A stretch of DNA of 64,000 bases from PALSA-693 sp963702305 (GTDB lineage: Bacteria; Actinomycetota; Acidimicrobiia; Acidimicrobiales; Palsa-688): the NCBI GenBank assembly GCA_963702305.1, contig CAVPBX010000009.1:1-64000 (forward strand). The letters run 5' to 3'. Position 1 is the first letter of the stretch. Each line of letters starts with the position of its first letter. The notes below the pieces were generated by a model, which ran no database searches, was not told the DNA's origin, and saw only the letters and a program-made list of their open reading frames with translations. Positions 37,691 through 47,763 of the stretch are shown here, piece by piece. The translations under genes were made by a program, and so were the position numbers.

Positions 37691-38016
37691 CCGGATCCTG
37701 ATGCTGAGGCACGGGCCACCGGACGACGGTTGCCGGCGCTTCTCGGCAGATTTGGTCTTGGCAAAGTTTCTGCTGGAGTCCAGGTGCGCCGGTCAATACA
37801 CTCGACGTCAGTTGCGATTACTTGAAGGGCCGTCTTGGTCTGCGCGAATTTGTAGGGGGGTCTTGGTATGGGAGTCCGACCGCGAGGTCACCGCGCTCCG
37901 GCTGGTTCGCTCGACGGCGCTGGTGCCGTCGAGCCCGGCCTGACTGAACGCCGTAGAACGAGCTCGATCGGCTCCGACCGTATCGGCTGTTGTCGACCGA
38001 GGGCCGGCTCGACCAC
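37691..38016 (+). terminator. Intergenic region with a 10-bp hairpin between substrate-binding protein and permease genes
   Basis: 326 bp with no gene I can support. A perfect stem GCTCGACGGC / GCCGTCGAGC with loop gctggt lies at 37909-37934. It probably limits read-through, so the binding protein would be made in excess over the membrane complex, as is usual for such importers. A separate promoter for livH in this gap is possible but not assignable. Confidence 0.5.
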
Positions 38017-40821
38017 GTGAGCACATTCCTACCGTTCATCGTGGCCGGCCTGGTAGCGGGCGCCGTATATGGCCTGGCGGGCACCGGCCTGGTAATCACC
38101 TACAAGACATCGGGGATCTTCAACTTCGCCCATCCGGCCCTCGCCGCGGTGGCCGCCTACGTCTTTTTCTTCCTGCATCAGGACACGACCTACCTGAATG
38201 TCAGGCTCCCCTGGCCGGTGGCGGCTGCGATCGCGGTCTTCGTCGCCGGCCCCTTGATGGGTCTCGGCATGGAACGGATCGCCCGGGGCCTGGCCAACGT
38301 AGCCACCTCGCTCCAAGTCCTGGCCACGGTCGGGATGGTGCTCGGAGTGATCGGGTTCCTGGGCCTGTTCTACCAACACTCGTCCGGGGTGACCTTCAAC
38401 TCGTTCCTGCCGACGAGCACCTTCTCTCTCCTCGGCACCAACGTGGGCTGGGACCAGCTGACCCTGTTCGTGGTGTCGGTGGCCGCCGTGGGCGCCCTCT
38501 TCTACTATTTCCGGCACACCCGGATGGGCATGGCCATGCGAGCCGTGGTGGACAACCCCGACCTCATGTCGCTGACCGGAACGAGCGCGGTGACCGTCCG
38601 CCGCTACGCCTGGCTGATAGGAGCGACCTTCGCCGCGATCTCCGGCATCCTGCTCGGTCCAGTCGTCAACGCCCTGAACGCCGGCGGCTTCTTCATCATC
38701 GTCATCGCCTCCTTCGGGGCGGCCGCCCTGGGCGCCTTCCGCTCGCTGCCGCTGACCTTCGGTGGCGGCCTCCTGATCGGCGTGATCGGATCGCTCACGA
38801 CCAAGTACGAGGGGAACATCCAGTGGTTGTCGGGAGTCAACCCAGCCCTGCCGTTCATCGTCTTGTTCGTCGTTCTGATCGTGCTGCCTCCGTCGAAGCT
38901 GCGCGACACCCGGGTGACGCGGCCCCGGCCCCTGGCGGCCAGCTACTACGCACCGTGGAAACCCCGCCTGGGCGTCGGCGCGCTCGTGCTCATCCCGCTG
39001 GCCCTCATCCCGACGTGGCTACCCAATGACGTGTCGATCTGGGGAACGGGGTTGATCTACACCATCCTGCTGCTGTCCCTCGGCCTCTTGGTGAAGGACT
39101 CCGGTCAGGTCTCCCTTGCTCAGGCCGGCTTCGCCGCCATCGGGGGCGTCGCCTTCGCCCACTCAGCGGCCCAATGGGGATTTCCGTTCTTCATCGCCCT
39201 ACTCTTCTCGGGACTCATCGCCGCGGTGGTCGGCATGATCGTGGCCATTCCCGCCATCCGGGTCTCGGGCGTGTTCCTGGCCCTGTCCACTCTCGGGTTC
39301 GGGCTGATCCTGCAGAACCTGTTCTATCCGACCGCCATCATGTTCACGAAGTCAGTGGACGGCCTCCCGCATATTCCCCGACCGTCGTTCGCGGAGTCGG
39401 ACAATGCCTTCTACTACCTGTTGCTCGTGGCCGCGGTGGTGTCGGCGATAGTGATGCTGTCGATCAAGCTCGGGCGGCTCGGGCGCCTCTTGCGAGCGCT
39501 GGCCGACTCGCCCCTCGCGCTCAACACCATGGGGACGTCGGTCAACGCCACGCGGGTCATCGTCTTCGCCATCTCGGCCTTCTTCGCCGGTATCGCCGGG
39601 GCTCTGTATGGCGGATTCCTGCAAGGGATCGGCCTCGACACACCGTTCTACCAGCCGGAGCAGTCGCTGCAGCTGTTCGCCGTCATCATGCTGGTTGCGG
39701 GCGGGACGCCGTGGTACGCGGTCCAGGCCGGGCTGGCCCTCCAGGTCTTCCCCGCCTACATCGGCCGCTGGTGGCCGAACCTGAACGTCGGAACCTGGAC
39801 GTCGCTGCTGTTTGGAGGAGGAGCGGTCGGGGTCGCCCTCACCGCCGATCGGCTGCCTACCGCGCCCACCTTCATCCGGAACTTCTGCGAGCGCTTCCGC
39901 GCCGTCCGGTCCCTTATCGGCCCGGCCGAGACTCGTGTCCACCCGGAAGGGACCGGGCTGGCGGTTGAGGCGGTCACCGTGCGCTTCGGCGGCGTCACGG
40001 CCGTGAGTCTCCTGAGCCTCGACGCCCCCTTCGCCCGTATCACTGGCCTGATCGGGCCCAACGGAGCGGGCAAGACCACTACGTTCAACAGCTGCTCGGG
40101 CCTGGTGCGCCCGAGTACCGGGCGGGTGATGTACCAAGGCGACGAAATCACCCGACTGGCGCCCGCCTCGAGAGCCCGCCTGGGCATCGGTCGCACCTTC
40201 CAACAGGCCGAGCTCTGGGACACGCTGTCAGTGGCGGAGAACGTCGCGCTCGGCTACGAGGCCCCGGTGGCCGGCGGAAGCTACCTCAGGCAGGTGGCCG
40301 CCAATCGGCGGGAGCGTCGCCGAACCCTTCTGGCCGCCCAGGAGGCCATGGAGATCGCCGGCGTCACCGAGATCGCCGGCCAGACGCGTCGGAGATTTGT
40401 CCAGCGGCCAGCGCCGGTTGGTGGAGCTGGCCCGGGTGCTGGCCGGCCCGTTCGAGATGCTGCTCCTCGACGAGCCGTCGTCGGGTCTGGACAAGGCCGA
40501 GACGGTGCGCTTCGGCGAGGTGCTCCAACGCGTCGTTCGTGAACGAGGGACGGGCATCCTCATCGTCGAGCACGATATGGGTCTGGTCATGAGCATCTGT
40601 GGCTACATCTACGTGATGGACTTCGGCCAGAAGATCTTCGAGGGGACCCGACCGAGGTGGCGGCGAGCGAAGTCGTGCGGGCCGCCTATCTCGGATCCGA
40701 GGAGGTGCACGTTCGCGCTCACTCCGGATGTGCTGGCGGACGTCGGTCCTGCCGGCGCGGCCCTGATAGCCAGCCCCGCACCGGGCTCGGAACGATGAGG
40801 AGCGGGAGCCTTCATGCTTGA
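38017..40821 (+). CDS. LivH-LivM-LivG fusion: branched-chain-type ABC permeases and ATPase in one polypeptide, two frameshifts in the ATPase part
   Basis: GTG 38017 gives the usual LivH start (STFLPFIVAGLVAGAVYGLAG); TTG 37990 is possible. Residues 1-300 are LivH (GTGLVITYKTSGIFNFAHPA). Residues 310-625 are LivM (LGLLVKDSGQVSLAQAGFAAIGG, AFFAGIAGALYGGFLQ). From about 650 a LivG ATPase follows (LIGPNGAGKTTTFN, RLGIGRTFQQAELWDTLSVAENV). No stop separates the three. Breaks near 40397 (before LSSGQRRLVELARVLA) and 40648 (before PTEVAASEVVRAAYLGSEEV) disturb the LivG end; corrected, it ends at 40821, inside livF. Transports the ligand of the flanking binding proteins. Confidence 0.85.
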
Positions 40822-41509
40822 GTTGCGATCCATAACGGGCGGGTACGGCGGCGTTACCGTTCTGCGGGACGTCTCGATCCAAGTTCCGGACTCCTCCGTG
40901 GTGGCCCTGATCGGGCCGAACGGGGCCGGCAAGTCGACCACCCTCAAGACGGCCTCGGGCATCATTCGGCCCCGGGAGGGGAGCGTCGTCCTAGACGGCA
41001 CCGACATCACCAAGATGGGTTCGGCGCAGCGCAACCAACGCGGCATCTGCCATTTGATCGAAGGGCGGGGCGTGTTCCCGTCTCTGTCGGTCAAGGAGAA
41101 CCTGGTCCTCTTCGGGCCGAAGGGCAAGGACACCGAGTCGTTCGAGATGGCAGCCGAAACGTTCCCGATCCTCGGCCAGCGCCGTAAACAGCTGGCCGGA
41201 ACGTTGAGCGGTGGCGAGCAACAGATGCTCGCCCTGGCCCGGGCCTACGTCTCCAGCCCGAAGGTCGTCCTGGTGGACGAGGCGTCGCTCGGGTTGGCCC
41301 CCCTCATCGTCGACGCCATCTTCGACTTCCTCGACCGGCTGAGCAAGGACGGTGTGTCCCTCCTGATCGTCGAACAGTACGTGAGCCGGGTGCTCCCGAT
41401 CTCTGACTCCGTATACGTGCTGCACAAGGGCGAAGTCGTCTACGACGGGCCGTCGTCCGAGCTCGACGAGGGGCGTCTGTTCGCGCTCTACGCCGGCGAA
41501 GCGGCCTGA
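40814..41509 (+). CDS. livF: Branched-chain-type ABC transporter ATP-binding protein LivF
   Basis: 231 residues. Walker A LIGPNGAGKSTT, Q-loop HLIEGRGVFPSLSVKENL (LivF-typical), signature LSGGEQQMLALARAY, Walker B VVLVDEASLGLAP, H-loop replaced by VEQYVSR as in LivF proteins. Overlaps the corrected end of the LivHMG gene. Works with the LivG moiety of the fusion as the second ATPase. Confidence 0.93.
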   Translation: MLELRSITGGYGGVTVLRDVSIQVPDSSVVALIGPNGAGKSTTLKTASGIIRPREGSVVLDGTDITKMGSAQRNQRGICHLIEGRGVFPSLSVKENLVLFGPKGKDTESFEMAAETFPILGQRRKQLAGTLSGGEQQMLALARAYVSSPKVVLVDEASLGLAPLIVDAIFDFLDRLSKDGVSLLIVEQYVSRVLPISDSVYVLHKGEVVYDGPSSELDEGRLFALYAGEAA

Positions 41510-41627
41510 CCTTCGAACAGCGCGTCGGCCCAGCTGGGCACCTCGTCGTCCATGCCCATCCAGCACATGAAGGAGTAGCGTCAGTCATATTCCGGATCAG
41601 TAGGGAACCAGAAGGGAAGACGTTTTC

Positions 41628-42749
41628 ATGAGTGATCCCATCCGCATCGTCTCCGCCGACTCCCACGTTACGATTCCGAAGGAGCGGACATATTCCCATT
41701 TGCCGGCGAAGCTGCGGGCCAAGGTAGAAGGAGCCGAGGCCGCCTACGCAGCCCAGATGCTCGCCGCCAAGCCCCAGAAAGCCAAGCAGGCGGAGCTCAG
41801 GGCAGGTCGGGCCGCAACCGGCATGCCGAACATGGGAAAGGGAGCACCGTGGCCTGCGGCCGGTCGAGCGGGGGAACACGACCCGGCGGAGCGCCTCAAT
41901 GACATGGACATCGATGGGGTGGAGGCGGAGATTCTCTATGTGGGCTCTGGCGGCGCGTCATTCGGATCGCTCCTACCCAAGGAGCGGGTCGAGGCCACCC
42001 GCGCTCTCAACTCGGCCGCGATCGAGTGGGCCTCCGTCGACCCGAAGCGCCTCATGCCTGTGTACATCCTCCCGGTCGAGGACATTGGCGCGTGCGTCAA
42101 GGAGGTCGAGCGCGTCGTCGCCGAGCACGGCAAAGCCGTCCAGATACCTCTGGTGCCGAGAGAAGTGGGTGCGTTGCCGTACTGGGACACCGCCTACGAC
42201 CCGCTCTGGGAGGTCCTGAGCGACACCGGCGTCCCTATCAGCCAGCACGTGGGCGCCTCCCGATATCTCATGCAGGACGTCATGAACGAAGACCCGACTC
42301 CTTACAAGGGCATCTTCCAGTCGCTGCCGCCGATATTCATGGCCGAATGCGTCGCCGACTGGACCGTGAGCGGCGTGCTCGAGCGCTGGCCGGACCTGCG
42401 CGTAGTGCTCGTCGAAGCCGGTGTCGGATGGATCCCGTACTACCTTGAGCGGCTCGACACCATGGTCACCAACCATGGGTGGGAGACCTATCCGGACCAC
42501 GCCATCAAGGAGAAGCCGAGCTTCTACTGGCACCGCAACATGGCGGCGACCTTCGAGCAGGACAACACGGGCATGCGGTTGCTCGACCTGATCGGGATGG
42601 AGAACCTCATGTGGGCCACCGACTACCCGCATCCGGACAGCACTTGGCCGCGCAGCCAGGACGTGCTCGCAGAGCATTTCAAGGGAATGGCGCGAGACGA
42701 CGTCGAAATGATCGCTTCGGGCAACGTCACCCGCATCTACAAGCTGTAA
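41628..42749 (+). CDS. COG2159-type amidohydrolase, second copy in the cluster
   Basis: 373 residues. Metal-site segments: VSADSHVTIPKERTYSH (D-S-H in place of HxH), GVPISQHVGASRYL with the central His, WIPYYLERLDTMVTNHGWE and MWATDYPHPDSTWPRS with the conserved Asp. The length and motifs match COG2159 proteins annotated as decarboxylases of aromatic or cyclic acids. Only distantly related to the enzyme at 31361. Lies between livF and the second binding-protein gene. Confidence 0.88.
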   Translation: MSDPIRIVSADSHVTIPKERTYSHLPAKLRAKVEGAEAAYAAQMLAAKPQKAKQAELRAGRAATGMPNMGKGAPWPAAGRAGEHDPAERLNDMDIDGVEAEILYVGSGGASFGSLLPKERVEATRALNSAAIEWASVDPKRLMPVYILPVEDIGACVKEVERVVAEHGKAVQIPLVPREVGALPYWDTAYDPLWEVLSDTGVPISQHVGASRYLMQDVMNEDPTPYKGIFQSLPPIFMAECVADWTVSGVLERWPDLRVVLVEAGVGWIPYYLERLDTMVTNHGWETYPDHAIKEKPSFYWHRNMAATFEQDNTGMRLLDLIGMENLMWATDYPHPDSTWPRSQDVLAEHFKGMARDDVEMIASGNVTRIYKL

Positions 42750-42774
42750 CGCCGCCTGATGGGGGGAGCAATTT

Positions 42775-44058
42775 ATGTGGGGTAAACGGCTACATCTCGC
42801 CGTGGTAATCGCGCTGCTCGTCGGTCTGGGGACGACGGCATGCGGTAGCACCAAGCATGCCAGCAGCGCCGGGCCGGGCACCAGTGGAGCAACGACGGGG
42901 GGGACTGGCGCGGCGCCGACGGGAACTCCGCTCGTCATCGGGAGCGTCGTCTCGGAGACCACGGCCGCCCTGGGGACGTCCAACCAGGGCCAGGAGATCG
43001 TGAACGCCTGGGTGAAGTGGACGAACGCCCACGGCGGGATCGCGGGACACCCGGTGGTGGATTACTTCGTCGACGACAAGAGTGATCCGGCGACGGGGGT
43101 GGCGGCGGTAAAGGACCTGGTGGTCAACAAGCACATCATCGCCATCGTGGGCTCGAACTCCACCACGGAACAGAACTGGGCTACGTATGTGCTGCAGAAG
43201 CGCATCCCGGTGATCAACAGCAGCCTGATCGACGCCTTGTGGTTCACGAACCCGATGTTCTACCCGCTGGGCGGGACGGTGGTGACGAACATCTGGGGTC
43301 AGATGAAGGCGGCGGCGGTGGCGGGGGCCAAGAAGGTCGGCATCGTGTTGTGCACTGATGTCGCTGCCTGCGCCCAGGCGCAGCCGCTGTTCAAGGCGGA
43401 CGCCCAAGCGGTCGGGCTGGACCCGGCGGTGAACACGCTGGCGTCGGATCTGGCTCCGAGCTACACGCCGCAGTGCTTGCAGCTGAAGGAGGCCGCGGTT
43501 CAGGCGGTGGCTGCGTTCGTGACGAACGCGGCCGGGTTCGCCCGGGACTGCGCCCGTCAGGGCCTGAAGCCCATCTATATCAACTCGTCATTGGGCCCGA
43601 CGCTGTCATTGATCAAATCTAATCCCCTGCTCGGCAACACGGTCGGCTCGACACCGAATTTCACCTGCCTCGCGCCCCCCTCGCCGAGCGTTCCTTTCAG
43701 TGAGGATTTCGCCAACGCCGTCAAGCAGTACGCTCCCAATCTGGCTCCGGGCGGTAGCCAATACGACACGGTGGCCGACGGGTTGTGCTCGGCTTGGGTG
43801 GGTGGAGAGGGCTTCATCAAGGCGATCGAGAACGCGAATATCGCCGCCAGCGCGACCGCGACCAACGACGACGTGATCCGCGGCTTGTCGATGTTCAACA
43901 AAGAGACCCTCGGAGGCCTCACCGTTCCGGTCACGCTGAGCGACGGCACCAAGCCCAACCCGCAGAACGAATGCATCTTCCTCTACCGGTGGGTGGGTCA
44001 GACGTTCGAGGCCGTGCCGAAGGCGTTCGTGCCGACCTGCATGCCCGCAGCCGGCTAG
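42775..44058 (+). CDS. Branched-chain-type ABC substrate-binding lipoprotein, copy 2
   Basis: 427 residues. ATG 42775, with GGGGGGAGC upstream and a lipobox in VGLGTTACGS. The N-terminal linker differs from copy 1, but from 43000 onward the DNA is nearly identical except for the 127-bp patch 43659-43785 (FTCLAPPSPSVPFSEDFANA against YPCLGPASPSVPASEDFVNA in copy 1). The patch lies in the second lobe, next to the ligand cleft in this fold (inference), so the two proteins may differ in specificity. No second set of permeases is present. Confidence 0.92.
   Translation: MWGKRLHLAVVIALLVGLGTTACGSTKHASSAGPGTSGATTGGTGAAPTGTPLVIGSVVSETTAALGTSNQGQEIVNAWVKWTNAHGGIAGHPVVDYFVDDKSDPATGVAAVKDLVVNKHIIAIVGSNSTTEQNWATYVLQKRIPVINSSLIDALWFTNPMFYPLGGTVVTNIWGQMKAAAVAGAKKVGIVLCTDVAACAQAQPLFKADAQAVGLDPAVNTLASDLAPSYTPQCLQLKEAAVQAVAAFVTNAAGFARDCARQGLKPIYINSSLGPTLSLIKSNPLLGNTVGSTPNFTCLAPPSPSVPFSEDFANAVKQYAPNLAPGGSQYDTVADGLCSAWVGGEGFIKAIENANIAASATATNDDVIRGLSMFNKETLGGLTVPVTLSDGTKPNPQNECIFLYRWVGQTFEAVPKAFVPTCMPAAG
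43000..44058 (+). repeat. Long direct repeat, copy B (with 36632-37690)
   Basis: Partner of the repeat at 36632; same offset throughout and same length in the divergent patch. Homologous recombination between the copies would delete or duplicate 6.4 kb carrying the importer and one amidohydrolase. Confidence 0.9.
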
Positions 44059-44129
44059 GCGTCAACGCTGTCGCCCGCACCACCCCGGTGATAAGGCCGG
44101 TCTCCGGTCTCCACGTCGTTAGGCCAGGG

Positions 44130-44315
44130 CGCGGTTGGTTAGCGGCCGCCAAGGCCGCGCTGCTGCACCATCTGGGTGGTCTGGCCCACGCCCGCGGTGA
44201 TTGGGCGGAGGGGATTCCGCTGGCCGAGCGGGGTTTGGTCTTGCGGACCTACGCCGCTCGCTGTCGATTCTCGAAGGGGTGCTCGGTCCGGGCCACAACC
44301 AGGTCACCGGCGAGT
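44130..44315 (+). pseudogene. Remnant of a tetratricopeptide-repeat protein gene
   Basis: Two frames hold pieces of kinesin-light-chain-like TPRs: AALLHHLGGLAHARGDWAEG with PLAERGLVLR in one frame, then RRSLSILEGVLGPGHNQVTG in another. The second piece follows the family pattern R-LxIxExxLGPxHxxV. No start, no complete repeat and no stop-free extension are present. Probably the decayed end of a gene cut by the rearrangement that placed the binding-protein copy here. Confidence 0.6.
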
Positions 44316-44343
44316 CAGGGGCGGGGTGGTCGGATGGTCGGGG

Positions 44344-45805
44344 TCATGCCGCCTCCCCCGCCAGGACCAGGCTCGGCAGCACGTCCGATCCGGCGTCGCT
44401 GGTCGGGCGGGCGGCGGTGAGCAGGGCGGCCAGGGCGCCGAGACCCGAGAAGGCCACCGCGACCCACAGCGCCGGAGTGAAGCCGGCGATGAACGCGTGC
44501 CGGGAGGTATAGACACCGGGGCGGGCGAACACGCTGGCCAAGACGGCCACGCCGAAGACTCCACCCAGCTCGCGGATCATGCTGTTGGTGCCGGATGCCA
44601 CCCCGGCTTCGCGGAGCGGGACCGAGCCCATCACCGCGTTGGCCACGGTCGGGAAGCAGCACGAGGTGCCGATACCGGCGATGGTGAGCGCCACGGCCAC
44701 CTGGGGGTAGCTGACGCCGGGGGCCGCGATCAGCGCCACCCACGCCCAGCCCGGCGGCTTGCAAGGCCAGGCCGAGGGCCATGAAGGGGCGGTTGCCGTA
44801 ACGGTCCGCCAGCGCGCCGGCGACGGGGGCGATGATCATCGGCGGCGCCGCCCAAGGGAGCAGGCGGAGCCCGGCGGCGAGGGGCGAGTAGCCGAGGCAG
44901 GACTGCAGGAACTGCGACATCAGGAACAGGGCGCCGAACAGCCCCGCGTACATGAAGAAGCTGACCGCGTTGGTGCTGGCGAAGGTGCGCTGCCGGAAGA
45001 ATTCCAACGGCAGCATGGGGTGATCGCTGCGGCGTTCCCAGGCCAGGAACCCGCCGATCACCGCCGCCCCGGCCAGCAGGGTGCCGACCACCTCGGCGCT
45101 CCCCCAGCCGACGGCGCTGGCCCGCACCAGGCCCCAGGTGATGCCGAAGGCGCCGGCGCCGGCCAGGGCCAGGCCGACGACGTCGAGTTGCGGCCGCGGC
45201 CCGAAGCTCTCGGTCAGGCGGGTGGCGGCCAGGGGGATCAGGGCCACGCCGACCGGCACGTTGAGCCAGAAGATCCAGTGCCAGCTGATCCCGCTCACCA
45301 CCGCGCCGCCGACCACCGGCCCGGCGGCGACGGCCAACCCGGTGATACCGCCCCACAGGCCGATGGCGGCGCCCCGCTTCTCCAGGGGGAACGCCTCACT
45401 GATCAGGGTCAGGGTGAGGGGGAACACCACCGCAGCGCCGGCGCCTTGCACGGCGCGAGCCGCGACCAGGACCCCCACGCCGGGCGCCAGGGCGGCCGCG
45501 GCCGACGCCACGGTAAAGACCCCGATGCCGAGGGTAAACAGGCGCCGTCGGCCGAAGCGATCACCGAGGGCGGCGCCGGTCAGCAGCAGGCAGGCGAAGG
45601 CCAGGTTGTAGGCGTTGACCGTCCACTCCAGGCCGGACAGGCTGGAGTGGAGATCGACGCGCAGGACAGGTAACGAGGTGGTGACGACGAGCGTGTCGAG
45701 GGCGGTCATGAAGACGCCGAGCGACGCGAGGACGACAGTCCACGTTTGGTGGGGTTGCTGGTCCGCCGATCCGGGCCGGCGGGGAGCGAGCACTGCCTTA
45801 GACAT
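44344..45805 (-). CDS. MFS drug efflux transporter, DHA2 (EmrB/QacA) family, one frameshift
   Basis: About 487 residues, 14 predicted membrane segments. ATG 45805 is preceded by CCAGGAGACC. Family motifs: LDTLVVTTSLPVL in helix 1, GDRFGRRRLFTLGIGVF (motif A), VQGAGAAVVFPLTLTLISEAF (motif B) and GLAVAAGPVVGGAVVSGISWHWIFWLNVPVG (motif C region). A one-base shift near 44750-44760 is needed to continue into ALIAAPGVSYPQVAVALTIA and the last four helices. Exports drugs or metabolites by proton antiport. Confidence 0.88.
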
Positions 45806-45931
45806 GACGTGGTCTCCTGGTGACGGCGCCGCCGGACTTGGCGGCCGCACCTCAACCGACGCCGCGTCCCGGAGATTTGGACCGTCCTCGGCGCGTTTGC
45901 TTCGCGCGCGCCCAGCGAAGGCCCCGCCTCG

Positions 45932-47050
45932 TCAGTCGGTGGCGGCGGCCGCCAGTCCAAACCGGTCGGCGAAGTGGTCGACCATCATGTCCCGGCCTTT
46001 GAGCTCGGCGATGGTCTCGCGTCCGATGACGCCGTTCTGGCCGGGGAACTGCCCGGCCCCGCCCGTGGGACCGATCGGAATCGCGATGCCCACGCCCATC
46101 GACTGGTACGGGGCGAGGTCGGTCCGGCCGGCCGCCAGGGCGTTGATGTTGTCGGCGACCAGCGCGGCCTGCCGTCCGGCGAAGGCGGCCATCTTGGCGT
46201 CCGCGGTCGAAAGGTCCCCTAACGCGAAGACCGTGGTCTGACCCGTCACCTGCAGGGTCGGACCGACCTCGACGAAACCGTCGGGGCGGCGAGCGGCCGC
46301 CAGGTCGGCGCCGAGGTAGTCGCTAGCGGGTATGACGCCGTAGCAGCGGAACCAGATGTCCACGGTGATCTCCTCGCCGCCCTTGGTAGTGACGGTGAAG
46401 GTCGCCAGCTCCCCGGGCTCGCTGGGCGGTGAGTGGCGCAGCGGGCTGCCGAGCACCACCTTGACGCGGAACTCGTCCAGCTGACGACGCAACTCGGCCT
46501 TCAGCTCGGAGTGGTAGGGGCCGCCCAGGATCTCGTCCGCCACGTCCAGCAGGACGATCGACTTCTCGGGCCACACGTGCCGGATCTCGCCGGCGAGCTC
46601 GATGCCGACCGGGCCGGCACCGACCAACAGGACCCGGTCGGCCTGGGCCAGCGCCCGATGCGTCCTGCGGATCTGCTCGTAGGCGTGCTCGGTGTCGACC
46701 AGGTCGGACTTGGCCGGGAAGGGATACCGGGACCCGGTGGCCAGCACGATGTAGTCGGCACGGATCTCCTCGCCCGAAGCGGTGACCACCCGGTCCGGCT
46801 CGACCAGGACGGCCCGGTCCCGCACCACCCGGCCGTGCCGCAGCAACCCGTTGTAGGGGAAGAAGATGCGCGGCAGCCAGGTTGGGTCGACCAGCGCCCG
46901 CAGGGCCGCCACGTTGTGTATGAACGCGTCCTTCTCCTCCACCAGGACGACGTCGCTCGTCTCGTCCAGGGCCTTGGCCACGGCCGTACCGCCGTAGCCG
47001 CCGCCGACGACCGCCACGGTCGGCCTGGCTGTCTCTCGGTGCATCGTCAT
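45932..47050 (-). CDS. FAD-dependent NAD(P)H oxidoreductase, NDH-2/AIF-like
   Basis: 372 residues. ATG 47050 is preceded by CAGGAGACGAG. FAD motif TVAVVGGGYGGTAVAKALD, NAD(P)H motif VLLVGAGPVGIELAGEI, and the C-terminal FAD segment TTVFALGDLSTADAKMAAFA. The length and lack of a long membrane anchor suggest a soluble AIF/FSP1-like or NDH-2-like quinone reductase. Divergent from the MarR regulator at 47171, which may control it. Confidence 0.88.
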   Translation of the reverse strand: MTMHRETARPTVAVVGGGYGGTAVAKALDETSDVVLVEEKDAFIHNVAALRALVDPTWLPRIFFPYNGLLRHGRVVRDRAVLVEPDRVVTASGEEIRADYIVLATGSRYPFPAKSDLVDTEHAYEQIRRTHRALAQADRVLLVGAGPVGIELAGEIRHVWPEKSIVLLDVADEILGGPYHSELKAELRRQLDEFRVKVVLGSPLRHSPPSEPGELATFTVTTKGGEEITVDIWFRCYGVIPASDYLGADLAAARRPDGFVEVGPTLQVTGQTTVFALGDLSTADAKMAAFAGRQAALVADNINALAAGRTDLAPYQSMGVGIAIPIGPTGGAGQFPGQNGVIGRETIAELKGRDMMVDHFADRFGLAAAATD

Positions 47051-47108
47051 CTCGTCTCCTGCTCGGTCTCGGAGTGGCTCGTGCCACCTGGATAAAACCC
47101 TATAGCAG

Positions 47109-47137
47109 ACAGATCATCTTGTCCACATAGTATCTGT
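47109..47137. promoter_or_regulatory. Candidate MarR operator
   Basis: Inverted repeat ACAGAT-N17-ATCTGT in the AT-rich 120-bp gap between the divergent FAD oxidoreductase and MarR genes. Position and dyad shape suit a MarR dimer, but the spacing is wide. Assignment is inference. Confidence 0.4.
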
Positions 47138-47170
47138 GAGATCACACGTCTCCGGCGACGAGCGCCTAAG

Positions 47171-47747
47171 ATGAGTGGCGTGCGCCAGACCGCCGGCCAT
47201 CCAAACGAAGCCACCGGCCCGAGCTGCGCGGACGCCCTGGCGGAGGATCTGGGTTGGGGGCTCGGTATGGTCTTCCGGGCCTATGTCAGCGCCGCCCACG
47301 CCGCGGTGGCCGATCTGCCCGGCGGTCCCCGCGGCTACCAGGTCCTCTCCGCTGCGGCCCACGGCAGGGTGAGCAGCCAGCTGGCCCTCGCCCATCACCT
47401 CGGCGTCGACCGCACGGTCATGACCTACCTCCTCGACGATCTCGAGGCCGCCGGCCTGATCCAGCGGCGTCCGGATCCCGCCGACCGGCGGGCCCGACAG
47501 ATCGTCGCCACCGCCCGCGGCACCGACCTGCTGGCCACCCTCGACCACCGCCTGCGAGCCGCCGAGGCCCAGCTGCTCGCCCCCCTCCAGGAGGACGCGC
47601 TGCCAGGACTTCCGCGCCCAGGTCCGGCTGCTGGCCACCCGGCTCGACACCATCGACCCGCCCCAGAGCCCCTGCGAGCTGGTCGAGCAGGTGGATGCCG
47701 AATTACCAAGGCCCCGCCTGCCGGCTCGATCCGCGCCGCCGCGCTAA
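47171..47747 (+). CDS. MarR-family transcriptional regulator, one frameshift
   Basis: About 191 residues. The winged-helix core has GYQVLSAAAHGRVSSQLALA, VDRTVMTYLLDDLEAAGLI and the wing RRPDPADRRARQIVATARG (MarR signature DxRxR). At about 47600 a one-base shift is needed to enter DFRAQVRLLATRLDTI and the tail ending at 47747. Likely represses the divergent FAD oxidoreductase and itself, with relief by a phenolic ligand or oxidant. Confidence 0.85.
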
Positions 47748-47763
47748 CCCGCCCGCGCTCACC

